Shown here in pieces: positions 10,443 to 19,312 of a stretch of DNA of 64,000 nt (within the stretch, counting starts at the first letter, position 1; each line of letters opens with the position of its first letter). A program made the translations under genes and the position numbers. Where the stretch lies: the NCBI RefSeq assembly GCF_001646665.1, contig NZ_LWBU01000062.1, forward strand, positions 23,418 to 87,417. The letters are read 5' to 3'. The notes beneath the pieces were generated by a model, which saw only the letters and a list, made by a program, of their open reading frames with translations, did no database searches and was not told the origin of the DNA. This DNA comes from Streptomyces noursei (GTDB lineage Bacteria; Actinomycetota; Actinomycetes; Streptomycetales; Streptomycetaceae).

Positions 10443-11655
10443 CCACGAACCACCCGCCGGCCAGCAGCACCAGCACCCCGCCGGCCACCGTCAGCGCCGT
10501 CCCGGCCCCGCTGGCGCCGCCCGCCGCCGCGACCGTCGTCCCGCCGTCACCGTCACCGGCCGCCTGGTCGCCGCCGCCCGGCCCGGTCTGCCCGGCCCCG
10601 CCGCTCTCGCCGGTCCCGCTGCCGGTCGCCGCCGACTTCGGCGGCACCAGCTCGCCGACCGGCCGTACCTTGCCGGCCGCCGAGAAGCCCCAGTCCAGCA
10701 GGCGGGCCGCCTCCTTGTAGACGGCGTGGCCCTCCTTGGCCGACGGGTTCATGACGGTGACCAGCAGCACCTTGCCGCCCCGCTCGGCCACCCCGGTGAA
10801 GGTGGCGCCGGCGTGCGTCGTGCTGCCGTTCTTCACCCCGGCGATGCCCTGGTAGGCGGGGATGCCGAAGTCGCCGGTCAGCAGCCGGTTGGTGTTCTGG
10901 ATCTCGAAGGTGGAGCGCTTCTTGTTGCCGGGCTTGACCTCGCCGGGGAACTTCGCGCGCGGGGTGGAGCAGTACTCCCGGAAGTCCTTGTTCTGCATGC
11001 CGCTGCGCGCGATGAGCGTCAGGTCGTACGCGGACGACACCTGGCCCACCGCGTCGTAGCCGTCCGGCGAGACGACGTGGGTGTCGAGCGCCTGGAGCTC
11101 GGCGGCGCGGGCGTTCATGTCCTGGACCGTCCTGGCGATGCCGCCGTTCATCGCCGACAGCACGTGGACGGCGTCGTTGCCGGAGCGGAGGAAGACACCC
11201 AGCCACAGGTCGTGGACGGTGTACGCCTGCTTCTCCTTCACGCCGACGAGGCTGGAGCCCGGGCCGACCTTCGCCAGCTCCTCGGGCGCGACCACGTGCG
11301 ACCGGTTCCGGGGGAGCTTGGGCAGCAGCGTGTCCGCGAACAGCATCTTCAGGGTGGACGCCGGGGGCAGCCGCCAGTGGGCGTTGTGCGAGGCGAGCAC
11401 GTCACCGCTCTCCGCGTCCGCCACGATCCAGGAGCGGCCCGTGACCTCCTTGGGCAGCACGGGCACCCCGGGGGCGAGGTTCACCTGGGTGCCGGGCCTG
11501 CCGAGCTTCGCCCCGCCGACCGTCGACATGACGGCGGGCGGCTTGGGCTGCTCGTCCTTGTCCGGCGCGGGGGCGGCGAGGGCCGGGGCGGCGGCGAGGA
11601 CGGGCAGCAGCGCGGCGGCGGCGACCGTCGACACGGTCTTCTTCAGAGCTGACAC
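10357..11655 (-). CDS. secreted D-alanyl-D-alanine carboxypeptidase (S11 penicillin-binding protein)
   Basis: Protein of about 432 residues: signal peptide ending in AAPALA, an S11 peptidase domain, a Pro/Gly/Ser linker, a C-terminal transmembrane helix (LTVAGGVLVLLAGGWFVV) and an arginine-rich cytoplasmic end. Active-site motifs are PASTLKM (SxxK), LRSGNDA (SxN) and GVKNGSTTHAG in place of KTG. It trims the terminal D-Ala of peptidoglycan stem peptides outside the membrane. GTG 11655 fits the signal peptide but has no clear ribosome-binding site; an upstream ATG would add 29 non-signal-like residues. Overlaps the converging YihY gene. Confidence 0.9.
   Translation of the reverse strand: MSALKKTVSTVAAAALLPVLAAAPALAAPAPDKDEQPKPPAVMSTVGGAKLGRPGTQVNLAPGVPVLPKEVTGRSWIVADAESGDVLASHNAHWRLPPASTLKMLFADTLLPKLPRNRSHVVAPEELAKVGPGSSLVGVKEKQAYTVHDLWLGVFLRSGNDAVHVLSAMNGGIARTVQDMNARAAELQALDTHVVSPDGYDAVGQVSSAYDLTLIARSGMQNKDFREYCSTPRAKFPGEVKPGNKKRSTFEIQNTNRLLTGDFGIPAYQGIAGVKNGSTTHAGATFTGVAERGGKVLLVTVMNPSAKEGHAVYKEAARLLDWGFSAAGKVRPVGELVPPKSAATGSGTGESGGAGQTGPGGGDQAAGDGDGGTTVAAAGGASGAGTALTVAGGVLVLLAGGWFVVNRRWPLPDLVRRRRQSGSGSGSGSGSE
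10366..10395. repeat. (CCCGGA)x5 tandem repeat in a convergent gene overlap
   Basis: Five perfect copies of a 6-bp unit inside the coding overlap of two convergent genes. On the plus strand it encodes alternating Arg-Thr at the end of the YihY-like protein; on the minus strand it encodes alternating Ser-Gly at the end of the carboxypeptidase. Copy-number changes would keep both frames, because the unit is a multiple of three. Confidence 0.9.
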
Positions 11656-11740
11656 GGTCGAGAACGTACAGGGAGCCCCTGGGGCGGCGGACACCACACC
11701 CCGCACGAGCCCCTCGACCGGCGGCGGCGATACTGAACGC

Positions 11741-11992
11741 ATGAAGCTCAGCCGCTCCGCCTCCTGGTTCCTGCTCGCTTTCGGGGTGTGGAGCTGGTTC
11801 ATCTGGATCACTTTCGTCAAGAATCTCTGGAACGACGGGAGCGGTCTCGCCTTCGACGACGCGGGCGACCCGACTGCCTACTTCTGGGTTCATCTGCTGC
11901 TCGCCATCACGTCCTTTGTTCTGGGGACGGTGGTGGGCGTCATCGGGTTGCGTGGTGTCCGCGCTTCGCGCCGCGACACGCGCGTCGAATAG
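11741..11992 (+). CDS. small membrane protein of the SCO4848 family
   Basis: 83 residues with two hydrophobic helices (about 8-28 and 47-70) and a basic C-terminus. It is a conserved Streptomyces protein always found between the carboxypeptidase and metallophosphoesterase genes, as far as I recall from S. coelicolor. ATG 11741 lies on the strand opposite the carboxypeptidase leader, so the two promoters face each other in about 85 bp. Function unknown. Confidence 0.75.
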   Translation: MKLSRSASWFLLAFGVWSWFIWITFVKNLWNDGSGLAFDDAGDPTAYFWVHLLLAITSFVLGTVVGVIGLRGVRASRRDTRVE

Positions 11993-12005
11993 GGGGTAGG
12001 GGCTG

Positions 12006-13385
12006 GTGTTGCTCGTCTCGCTGGTGCTCGTCCTGGTCGTCGGCCTGCTTGGGGTCGTGCACTGGTACGTCTGGCGGCGCCTGGTGCGCGACGTCACCGT
12101 CCCGGGAGGGCCGGCACGGCGGCTGGGCACCGTTGCCCTGATTGTGCTGCCGTTGCTGTCGCTCGGCGCGCTGACGGCCGGACGGGCCGGAGTGCCGTTC
12201 CCGCTCCAGCAGGCCCTGGCCTGGCCCGGCTTCCTGTGGCTGGCGCTCCTGCTGTACGTGGTGCTCGCGCTGGTGGTGGGCGAGGCGGTCCGGCCCCTGC
12301 TCCTGCGGGCCCTCGACCGCCGGGCCGCCGCCACCGCCCCGGGCACGGCCGGCGCGGCGGCGCCCGCGCCCGTGTCGGCCGCGCCCGTGTCGGCCGCGCC
12401 CGTGTCGGCCGCGCCCGTGCGGGCGACGGCCGGTGCGCCCGCGCCGTCCGAGGCCAAGGAGGCGCCCGAGGCATCCGGGGCATCCGAGGCCCCGGCGTCC
12501 CCCGGGACGGACGGTGCGGACGGGACGGACGGGGCACCCGCCTCGCCCGGGGCGGCCGGACCGTCCCGGCGGCTGTTCGTCTCGCGCGTCGTCGGCGGCG
12601 CCGCCGCGGCCGCCGCGCTCGGCACCGTGGGCCACGGGACGTACGGCGTCCTGCGCGGGCCCCGGGTCAAGCGGGTCACCGTGCCGCTCGCGAAGCTGGC
12701 CCGCGGCGCGCACGGCTACCGGATAGCCGTGGTCAGCGACATCCACCTCGGCCCCATCCTGGGCCGGGCCCACACCCGGCGCATCGTGGACGCCATCAAC
12801 GCCACCCAGCCGGATCTCGTCGCCGTCGTCGGCGACATGGTCGACGGCAGTGTCGAGGACCTGGGGCGGGCCGCCGAACCGCTCGCGGAGCTCCGAGCCC
12901 GTGACGGCTCCTTCTTCGTGACCGGAAACCACGAGTACTTCTCCGGCGCCGAGGAGTGGGTGGACCACGTCCGCGAGCTGGGCATGCGCCCGCTGCGCAA
13001 CGAGCGCGTGGAGATCGCCGGCTTCGACCTCGCCGGGGTCAACGACGTCGCGGGCGAGAACTACGGCGACGGCCCGGACTTCGCCGCCGCGCTCGGCGAC
13101 CGCGACCGGGCGCGCGCCGCGGTGCTCCTCGCCCACCAGCCGGTCGTCATCCACGACGCCGTGGAGCACGGGGTCGACCTGCAGCTGTCCGGCCACACCC
13201 ACGGCGGTCAGCTCTGGCCCGGCAACTTCCTCGCGGAGCTGGCCAACCCCACCGTCGCCGGGCTCGAACGGTACGGCGACACACAGCTGTACGTGTCGCG
13301 CGGCGCGGGCGCCTGGGGGCCGCCGGTCCGCGTCGGCGCCCCGTCCGACATCACGGTCGTGGAGCTGGCGTCGAAGCAGGCGTAG
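12006..13385 (+). CDS. membrane-anchored calcineurin-like metallophosphoesterase
   Basis: 459 residues: about four N-terminal transmembrane helices, an Ala/Pro/Ser-rich linker (about 110-190) containing a 15-bp tandem repeat, an RR-containing hydrophobic segment, and a YkuE-type phosphoesterase domain. Metal ligands are visible as DIHLG (245), GDMVD (about 276), GNHE (about 307) and GHTHGG (about 397). Members hydrolyse phosphoesters, and the substrate is not predictable. GTG start 14 nt after the SCO4848-like gene suggests an operon. The 3' end overlaps the converging tetR gene by 35 bp. Confidence 0.88.
   Translation: MLLVSLVLVLVVGLLGVVHWYVWRRLVRDVTVPGGPARRLGTVALIVLPLLSLGALTAGRAGVPFPLQQALAWPGFLWLALLLYVVLALVVGEAVRPLLLRALDRRAAATAPGTAGAAAPAPVSAAPVSAAPVSAAPVRATAGAPAPSEAKEAPEASGASEAPASPGTDGADGTDGAPASPGAAGPSRRLFVSRVVGGAAAAAALGTVGHGTYGVLRGPRVKRVTVPLAKLARGAHGYRIAVVSDIHLGPILGRAHTRRIVDAINATQPDLVAVVGDMVDGSVEDLGRAAEPLAELRARDGSFFVTGNHEYFSGAEEWVDHVRELGMRPLRNERVEIAGFDLAGVNDVAGENYGDGPDFAAALGDRDRARAAVLLAHQPVVIHDAVEHGVDLQLSGHTHGGQLWPGNFLAELANPTVAGLERYGDTQLYVSRGAGAWGPPVRVGAPSDITVVELASKQA
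12366..12419 (+). repeat. 15-bp tandem repeat in metallophosphoesterase linker
   Basis: Three perfect copies of a 15-bp unit (GCGCCCGTGTCGGCC) plus a partial fourth, encoding Ala-Pro-Val-Ser-Ala units in the disordered linker. Length variation here would be tolerated because frame is kept. Confidence 0.85.
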
Positions 13386-14106
13386 CCGCGCCGGTCACCG
13401 TGCGGGGCAGGAACTCCTCCAGCACCTCGTGCAGTTGCCGCACCAGCGGCCGCAGGACCCGGAACCGGGAGAGCGCGATCGTCCGGGCGACGAGGGGAGC
13501 GGTGCGGACGACGAGGCGGCGGCTGCGCTCGGTGCCGGGCGACCGGTCGTACACCCAGAACAGCACCAGCCCCATCTGCATCAGCCACATCAGGTGGGGC
13601 AGCTGCGCGGCCAGTTCGGGAGCGGTCTTGGTGTCGGAGCCCGACAGCACCCGCTGCTGGATGGCGATGGCCGCCTCGCGGGCGGCGACCGACTCGGGCG
13701 AGAAGGGACTGAGCGGACTGTCCGGGTCGGCGGCGTTCTTGAAGAACTGGGTGGCGAACGGGTGGTACGGCTCCGCCACGTCCAGCCACGTCAGCAGCGT
13801 GTCGCGGATCCGTACCGCCAGGTCCCGGTCGCCCGCCAGGACGGGCTCGACGGCGGCCGTGTGCTCGGCCTCCAGCCGGTCGTAGAACCCCTGGACCAGG
13901 TGTTCCTTGGAGGAGAAGTAGTAGTAGGCGTTGCCGACGGAGACCCCCGCCTCCTGGGCGATGGCCCGCATCGTCGTCCGGTCGTAACCGCGCTCCTGGA
14001 ACAGCCGGAGCGCGGTCTCGAGGATGAGGGTGCGGGTCTGCTCGGCCTTGGGGGCCTTGGCGGGCCGGGCGGGCTTCGGCGCCGGGGCGTCCGTCACGTC
14101 GTTCAC
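13351..14106 (-). CDS. TetR family transcriptional regulator
   Basis: 251 residues. After a Pro/Ala/Lys-rich leader comes a canonical helix-turn-helix (ILETALRLFQERGYDRTTMRAIAQEAGVSVG, given here only as boundaries about 29-62), then YYYFSSKEHL and an all-helical ligand domain. The ligand is unknown. Start GTG 14106, with GTG 14097 possible. A 14-bp perfect palindrome overlaps its predicted promoter, which argues for autorepression. Its neighbours (P450, ferredoxin, phosphoesterase) are candidate targets but share no obvious copy of that palindrome. Confidence 0.88.
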   Translation of the reverse strand: MNDVTDAPAPKPARPAKAPKAEQTRTLILETALRLFQERGYDRTTMRAIAQEAGVSVGNAYYYFSSKEHLVQGFYDRLEAEHTAAVEPVLAGDRDLAVRIRDTLLTWLDVAEPYHPFATQFFKNAADPDSPLSPFSPESVAAREAAIAIQQRVLSGSDTKTAPELAAQLPHLMWLMQMGLVLFWVYDRSPGTERSRRLVVRTAPLVARTIALSRFRVLRPLVRQLHEVLEEFLPRTVTGAATPASTPAPRP

Positions 14107-14132
14107 GTCCTTCGGGGTGCTCGAGCAGCCTG

Positions 14133-14162
14133 ACTGTAGCCTCCCGGTTTGAACCGGTTCAA
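14133..14162 (-). promoter_or_regulatory. tetR promoter with palindromic operator
   Basis: On the minus strand a TTGAAC -35 (14162-14157) is followed by an 18-nt spacer and a TACAGT -10 (14138-14133). The perfect palindrome TTGAACCGGTTCAA (14149-14162) covers the -35 and half of the spacer, where a bound TetR dimer would block RNA polymerase. Predicted transcription start is around 14126, about 20 nt before the GTG. Confidence 0.72.
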
Positions 14163-14214
14163 GCCGCCCGTGCGCCGAGGTCCGCCACCGCCCGCCGCCC
14201 GGGGTGCCCCGCCG

Positions 14215-14406
14215 TCAGGGCGCCACCTTGATGGCGCTCACCGGGCACGCCCGGGCCGCCTCGCGCACGAGCGGGCTGCCGGCACCGTCCTCCCTCCCGG
14301 GCACCAGTTCGCTGAAGCCGTCGTCGTCCTGGGTGAAGACGTCCGGCGCGGTCAGGGCGCACTGCCCCGCACCGATGCAGACGCCCTTGTCGATCAGAAT
14401 GTCCAT
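14215..14406 (-). CDS. [3Fe-4S] ferredoxin, P450 redox partner
   Basis: 63 residues. The CIGAGQC start of the cluster motif (Cys-x5-Cys) and the distal ACP cysteine mark a single [3Fe-4S] cluster, as in ferredoxins that feed electrons to actinobacterial P450s. ATG 14406 has GAGG nine bases upstream; ATG 14415 is an alternative. It follows the P450 stop by about 12 bp, so the two are co-transcribed. No dedicated ferredoxin reductase is nearby. Confidence 0.9.
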   Translation of the reverse strand: MDILIDKGVCIGAGQCALTAPDVFTQDDDGFSELVPGREDGAGSPLVREAARACPVSAIKVAP

Positions 14407-14417
14407 GGGGTTCATCC

Positions 14418-15608
14418 TCACCATGTGACGGGCAGTTCCAGCATCCCCTGGATCGTGTCCCCGGGTTTGAACGGAATCTCCTCCGCCGGCGCGGCCAGCC
14501 GCAGCCCCGGCAGCCGCTCGAAGAGCCCGCGCAGCGCGATCTCCATCTCCGCCCGCGCCAGGTTCTGCCCCAGACACTGGTGGATGCCGAAGCCGAACGC
14601 GAGGTGGTGGCGGGCGGACCGGTGCCAGTCCAGCGTGTCCGGTTCGGCGTAGGCGGACGTGTCCCGGTTGATGACGGACGTGGAGAAGACGACGCCCTCG
14701 TCCGCCCGGATGGTCACGCCCTCGATCTCGATGTCCTCCGTGGCCACCCGGAGCATCCCGTCCGCGATCGACAGGAACCGCAGCAGCTCCTCCACGGCGG
14801 CCGGCATCAGCTCCGGGTCCGCCTTCAGCTCCGCCAGCCGTTCCGGGTGCCGGAGCAGGGTGTACGTACCGAGCGAGATCATGTTGGCCGTGGTCTCGTG
14901 GCCGGCCACGAGCAGGATGGTGGCGAGCTCGATCAGCTCCTGCTTGTCGAGGCGGCCCCGGGCGAGCTGCTGCTCGACCAGGTCGTCGAGCACGCCCTCC
15001 CCGGGCTTGTCGCGCTTGTGCTCGATCAGGTCGCCGAGGTAGCCCTCCAGTCGCAGACGGGCTTCCTCGGTGTCCTGCGCCGACGGGCCGCGCAGCAGCC
15101 GGCGCGACTGCTCCTCGAAGAACTCGTGGTCGGCGTAGGGCACTCCCAGCAGGTCGCAGATGACGATGGACGGCACCGGCAGGGCGAAGGCGGACACCAG
15201 CTCGGCCGGGGGGCCCTGCTCGACCATGGCGTCGAGCAGCTCGTCCACCGTCCGCCGGATGCGCGGCCGCAGGTCGGCCGTGCGTTTGAGGGTGAACCCG
15301 GGGATGAGCATCCGGCGCTGCGCGTTGTGCTCGGGGTCGTCCACGCCCAGCAGGGCGGCGCGGCGCCGGCTGCGTACGGCCGCGAAGCGCTCCGTGGGGA
15401 TCGGGAAGGCCGCGTTGGTGGAGTCGGTGGACAGCCGCTGGTCGGACAGGAGCCGGCGGGCGGCGGCGTGGCCGGTGACGACCCACACCGAGCGGCCGTC
15501 GTAGAGGGTGGCCCGGGTGAGCGGCCGGGCTTCGCGCAGTGGTGCGTAGGCGGCGGGCGGGTGGTAGGGACACGTGCGGTCCTGGGGGAACGCTACGGCT
15601 TCCGTCAT
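14418..15608 (-). CDS. cytochrome P450, CYP105/107-like
   Basis: 396-residue soluble bacterial P450. Visible landmarks are the I-helix oxygen-binding AGHETTAN, the ExxR-type region near LPAAVEELLR, and the heme loop FGFGIHQCLGQNLAR with the axial cysteine. ATG 15608 has GAGG five bases upstream. Substrate cannot be read from sequence; there are no biosynthetic genes alongside, so xenobiotic or steroid-like oxidation is as likely as a biosynthetic role. Operon with the ferredoxin downstream. Confidence 0.92.
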   Translation of the reverse strand: MTEAVAFPQDRTCPYHPPAAYAPLREARPLTRATLYDGRSVWVVTGHAAARRLLSDQRLSTDSTNAAFPIPTERFAAVRSRRRAALLGVDDPEHNAQRRMLIPGFTLKRTADLRPRIRRTVDELLDAMVEQGPPAELVSAFALPVPSIVICDLLGVPYADHEFFEEQSRRLLRGPSAQDTEEARLRLEGYLGDLIEHKRDKPGEGVLDDLVEQQLARGRLDKQELIELATILLVAGHETTANMISLGTYTLLRHPERLAELKADPELMPAAVEELLRFLSIADGMLRVATEDIEIEGVTIRADEGVVFSTSVINRDTSAYAEPDTLDWHRSARHHLAFGFGIHQCLGQNLARAEMEIALRGLFERLPGLRLAAPAEEIPFKPGDTIQGMLELPVTW

Positions 15609-15653
15609 GGTGGCCTCGCAAGCACGGGATCTCGGACTGCCGATCTCCACTAC

Positions 15654-15666
15654 ATGCCTCAGGCAT
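15654..15666. promoter_or_regulatory. 13-bp palindrome upstream of the P450 gene
   Basis: ATGCCT-C-AGGCAT, a perfect inverted repeat with a single central base, 46 bp upstream of the P450 start. It lies where an operator for the P450/ferredoxin operon would be expected. The cognate regulator is unknown and it does not resemble the tetR palindrome. Confidence 0.45.
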
Positions 15667-15718
15667 CCATCGGGTCCATACCCAGTTCGGCCAAACCACC
15701 GGTACGGGCGACCCACGG

Positions 15719-15756
15719 CCGAAGGGCCCGCTTCCGTGAGGAAACGGGCCCTTCGG
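15719..15756 (-). terminator. sdh operon terminator
   Basis: Perfect 12-bp stem (15719-15730 with 15745-15756) with a 14-nt loop containing a further TTCC/GGAA pairing, 18 nt past the sdhB stop. It separates sdhCDAB from the P450 operon transcribed the same way. Confidence 0.85.
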
Positions 15757-15773
15757 CGCCGGCGCGGGGAAGG

Positions 15774-16532
15774 TCAGTAGCGGCGCGTGATCAGCGCGCG
15801 CTTGACCTCCTGGATCGCCTTGGTGACCTCGATGCCACGCGGGCAGGCGTCCGTGCAGTTGAACGTGGTGCGGCAGCGCCACACGCCGTCCTTGTCGTTG
15901 AGGATCTCCAGCCGCTGCTCGCCGGCCTCGTCGCGCGAGTCGAAGATGAAGCGGTGGGCGTTGACGATCGCGGCCGGACCGAAGTACTGGCCGTCGTTCC
16001 AGAACACCGGGCAGGACGACGTGCACGCGGCGCACAGGATGCACTTGGTGGTGTCGTCGAACCGCTCGCGGTCCTCGGCGGACTGGAGCCGCTCACGCGT
16101 CGGCTCGTTGCCCTTGGTGATGAGGAAGGGCATCACGTCGCGGTACGCCTGGAAGAACGGCTCCATGTCCACGACCAGGTCCTTGAGGACCGTCAGGCCC
16201 TTTATGGCCTCGACCGTGATGGGCTTCTCCGGGTTGATGTCCTTGATCAGCGTCTTGCAGGCGAGCCTGTTCTTGCCGTTGATCCGCATCGCGTCGGAGC
16301 CGCAGATGCCGTGCGCGCACGACCGCCGGAAGGTGAGCGAGCCGTCGACGTCCCACTTGATCTTGTGGAGACCGTCGAGCACGCGCTCCTTCGGGTCGAT
16401 CTCGATCTGGAAGTCCTGCCACTGCGCCTCGTCCGAGATCTCCGGGTTGAACCGGCGGATCCGGAAGGTGACCGTGATGTAGGGGGAGGCGGCGGAGTCC
16501 GCCTCGACCTTGTCCAGTACGGGGGTAGCCAT
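15774..16532 (-). CDS. sdhB: succinate dehydrogenase iron-sulfur subunit
   Basis: 252 residues carrying three iron-sulfur clusters that pass electrons from the flavin to menaquinone. The 2Fe-2S motif CAHGICGSDAM, the first CILCAACTSSCPV cluster motif and the second CTDACPRGI motif are all intact. ATG 16532 shares its A with the sdhA stop (TGATG), so translation is coupled. Last gene of the operon. Confidence 0.97.
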   Translation of the reverse strand: MATPVLDKVEADSAASPYITVTFRIRRFNPEISDEAQWQDFQIEIDPKERVLDGLHKIKWDVDGSLTFRRSCAHGICGSDAMRINGKNRLACKTLIKDINPEKPITVEAIKGLTVLKDLVVDMEPFFQAYRDVMPFLITKGNEPTRERLQSAEDRERFDDTTKCILCAACTSSCPVFWNDGQYFGPAAIVNAHRFIFDSRDEAGEQRLEILNDKDGVWRCRTTFNCTDACPRGIEVTKAIQEVKRALITRRY

Positions 16533-18286
16533 CAGTACTTACGCTCCATCGGCTGGTAGCGGGTCTGGACGACGGGCTTGTAGTCGAGACGCACGGTCTC
16601 GGAGCCGTCGGCGCCGACCTCGCGGTACGCCATGGTGTGGCGCATGAAGTTGACGTCGTCGCGGTTCGGGTAGTCCTCGCGGTAGTGACCGCCGCGGGAC
16701 TCCTTGCGGGCCAGCGCCGAGACGGCCATGACCTCGGCCAGGTCGAGCAGGTTGCCCAGCTCGATGGCCTCCAGCAGGTCCGTGTTGAACCGCTTGCCCT
16801 TGTCCTGGATGGACACGTTCCGGTACCGCTCGCGCAGCTCGGCGATCTTCTCGACCGCCGTCTTGATCGTCTGCTCGGTGCGGAACACCATCACGTTGGC
16901 GTCCATCGTCTCCTGGAGCTCCTTGCGCAGCACCGAGACCCGCTCGCTGCCGGTGGAGTTGCGGAGCCGCTCGACCTGCTCCCGCACGAAGGAGGCCGGG
17001 TCCTCCGGCAGCTCGACGTAGTCGGCCTTGGCCGAGTACTCGGCGGCGGCGATGCCGGCGCGCTTGCCGAAGACGTTGATGTCGAGCAGCGAGTTGGTGC
17101 CCAGGCGGTTGGCGCCGTGCACCGACACGCACGCGACCTCGCCGGCGGCGTACAGGCCCGGCACGACGGTGGTGTTGTCGCTGAGGACCTCGCCCTCGAC
17201 GTTGGTCGGGATGCCGCCCATGGCGTAGTGCGCGGTCGGCTGGATCGGGATCGGGTCCGTGTAGGGCTCGATGCCGAGGTACGTCCGCGCGAACTCGGTG
17301 ATGTCGGGCAGCTTGGCGTCCAGCTGCTCCGGCGGCAGGTGGGTGAGGTCCAGGTAGACGTGGTCGCCCTCGGGACCGCAGCCGCGGCCCTCGCGGATCT
17401 CCGTGTAGATGGAGCGCGAGACGACGTCACGCGAGGCGAGGTCCTTCATGACGGGCGCGTACTTCTCCATGAAGCGCTCGCCGTCCTTGTTGCGGAGGAT
17501 GCCGCCCTCACCGCGGGCGCCCTCCGTCAGCAGGATGCCCATGCGCCAGATGCCCGTCGGGTGGAACTGGAAGAACTCCATGTCCTCCAGCGGCAGGCCG
17601 CGCCGGTAGCAGGCGGCCTGGCCGTCACCGGTCAGGGTGTGCGCGTTGGACGTCACCTTGAAGAACTTGCCGGTGCCGCCGGACGCGTAGATCACGGCCT
17701 TGGCCTGGAAGACGTGGATCTCACCGGTGGCCAGCTCGTAGGCGACCACACCGGCCGACTTCTTGACGCCGTCGACCTCGGTGATCAGCTGGTCCAGGAC
17801 GTAGAACTCGTTGAAGAACTCCACGCCCTCCTTGACGCAGTTCTGGTACAGCGTCTGGAGGATCATGTGACCGGTGCGGTCCGCGGCGTAGCAGGACCGG
17901 CGGACCGGGGCCTCGCCGTGGTTGCGGGAGTGGCCGCCGAAGCGGCGCTGGTCGATGGTGCCGTCCGGGGTCCGGTTGAACGGCAGGCCCATCTTCTCCA
18001 GGTCGAGGACGGCGTCGATGGCCTCCTTCGCCAGGATCTCGGCGGCGTCCTGGTCGACCAGGTAGTCACCGCCCTTGACCGTGTCGAAGGTGTGCCACTC
18101 CCAGTTGTCCTCCTCCACGTTCGCCAGCGCGGCGGCCATGCCGCCCTGCGCGGCGCCCGTGTGGGAGCGGGTGGGGTAGAGCTTCGTCAGCACGGCGGTA
18201 CGGCTGCGCTTCGTCGCCTCGATGGCGGCGCGCATGCCCGCGCCGCCGGCGCCGACGATGACGGTGTCGTACTTGTGGATCTTCAT
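16532..18286 (-). CDS. sdhA: succinate dehydrogenase flavoprotein subunit
   Basis: 584 residues: FAD-binding GAGGAGMRAA near residue 12, the SHTGAAQGG segment with the histidine that covalently holds FAD, catalytic-domain HPTG and GGIPTN motifs, and the ANRLGTNSLLD capping region. Oxidises succinate to fumarate on the cytoplasmic face of the membrane in the TCA cycle. Lies 22 bp after sdhD in a CDAB operon. Confidence 0.97.
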   Translation of the reverse strand: MKIHKYDTVIVGAGGAGMRAAIEATKRSRTAVLTKLYPTRSHTGAAQGGMAAALANVEEDNWEWHTFDTVKGGDYLVDQDAAEILAKEAIDAVLDLEKMGLPFNRTPDGTIDQRRFGGHSRNHGEAPVRRSCYAADRTGHMILQTLYQNCVKEGVEFFNEFYVLDQLITEVDGVKKSAGVVAYELATGEIHVFQAKAVIYASGGTGKFFKVTSNAHTLTGDGQAACYRRGLPLEDMEFFQFHPTGIWRMGILLTEGARGEGGILRNKDGERFMEKYAPVMKDLASRDVVSRSIYTEIREGRGCGPEGDHVYLDLTHLPPEQLDAKLPDITEFARTYLGIEPYTDPIPIQPTAHYAMGGIPTNVEGEVLSDNTTVVPGLYAAGEVACVSVHGANRLGTNSLLDINVFGKRAGIAAAEYSAKADYVELPEDPASFVREQVERLRNSTGSERVSVLRKELQETMDANVMVFRTEQTIKTAVEKIAELRERYRNVSIQDKGKRFNTDLLEAIELGNLLDLAEVMAVSALARKESRGGHYREDYPNRDDVNFMRHTMAYREVGADGSETVRLDYKPVVQTRYQPMERKY

Positions 18287-18308
18287 GCGGATTTCCTCAG
18301 CCCCGTGC

Positions 18309-18797
18309 CTAGCGGATGTTCGGGTCGAAGGTGAAGATCACCAGCGTGCCCAGAAGGATGGTGAACACCGTGGCGGTGTACAGCAGGCCCTTGAGCCACA
18401 GGCGCGTGTTCGGGCGCTCGGCGTAGTCGTTGATCACGGTACGCAGGCCGTTGGCGCCGTGCAGCATCGCCAGCCACAGCATCAGCAGGTCCCAGACCTG
18501 CCAGAACGGGGACGCCCAGCGGCCCGCCACGAAGGCGAAGCCGATCTTGGAGACGCCGCCGTCCAGCACGAGCTGGATCAGCAGGTGGCCGATGACGAGG
18601 ACGACCAGCACGATGCCCGACAGGCGCATGAAGAGCCACGCGGCCATCTCGAAGTTGCCGCGGGTCGACTTCGGGGTCTTGCCCGTCCGCTTGCGGGGCG
18701 GCTCGATGTACGGAGCCGGGTTGTCGGTGTCGTACAGGCTCTCGCCCTCGACGGGGCCGACGGCGGACTTGGTGAGGTCAGTGGACATCTCGGACAT
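18309..18797 (-). CDS. sdhD: succinate dehydrogenase hydrophobic membrane anchor subunit
   Basis: 162 residues with a polar N-terminal 45 residues and three transmembrane helices. The MLHGANGLRTVINDY stretch carries the histidine likely to bind heme b. Start ATG 18797 shares its A with the sdhC stop; an in-frame ATG at 18788 is the alternative. Confidence 0.93.
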   Translation of the reverse strand: MSEMSTDLTKSAVGPVEGESLYDTDNPAPYIEPPRKRTGKTPKSTRGNFEMAAWLFMRLSGIVLVVLVIGHLLIQLVLDGGVSKIGFAFVAGRWASPFWQVWDLLMLWLAMLHGANGLRTVINDYAERPNTRLWLKGLLYTATVFTILLGTLVIFTFDPNIR

Positions 18798-19177
18798 CAG
18801 CTCCCGAACACTTCGCGTACGGCGTGGCCGAGGACGGGGTAGAGAGCGCCCACCATCAGGACGAACCAGATGGCCATCACGGACCAGAGCATCTGCTTCT
18901 GGTAGCGCGGGCCCTTGGACCAGAAGTCCACGGCGATCACGCGAAGGCCGTTGAGCGCGTGGAAGAGGATGGCGGCGACGAGGCCGTACTCCAGCAGCGC
19001 CACGAGCGGCGTCTTGTAGGTGGCGACGACCTCGTCGTAGGCCTCGGGGGAGACACGGACGAGAGCGGTGTCCAGCACGTGTACGAACAGGAAGAAGAAG
19101 ATGAGGACGCCGGTGACTCGATGAGCCACCCACGACCACATGCCTTCCCGGCCGCGGTACAGCGTTCCAGCCGGCAC
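18797..19177 (-). CDS. sdhC: succinate dehydrogenase cytochrome b556 subunit
   Basis: 126 residues, three transmembrane helices, with the SdhC signature HRVTG near residue 19 and HALNGLR holding a heme ligand. GTG 19177 has GGAGGG seven bases upstream. First gene of sdhCDAB; the promoter should lie in the 135-bp gap to 19313, where no clear -35/-10 pair stands out. Confidence 0.93.
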   Translation of the reverse strand: MPAGTLYRGREGMWSWVAHRVTGVLIFFFLFVHVLDTALVRVSPEAYDEVVATYKTPLVALLEYGLVAAILFHALNGLRVIAVDFWSKGPRYQKQMLWSVMAIWFVLMVGALYPVLGHAVREVFGS

Positions 19178-19312
19178 GGAAAAACCCTCCGGGAGCGGGG
19201 ATCAGGGTCGGCCGGCTTCGATGTCGGTCTGACCCGGCCGGGTACGGTCCACCGGCCCCGGTCATCGTAGCGACGACTTGTCGGATCCCTCGCCCGGGGT
19301 CCCCAGGTGTGA

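Noticed and set aside
12366..12419. tandem repeat as a CRISPR or regulatory iteron
   Set aside because: It lies in frame within a coding linker and has no unique spacers.
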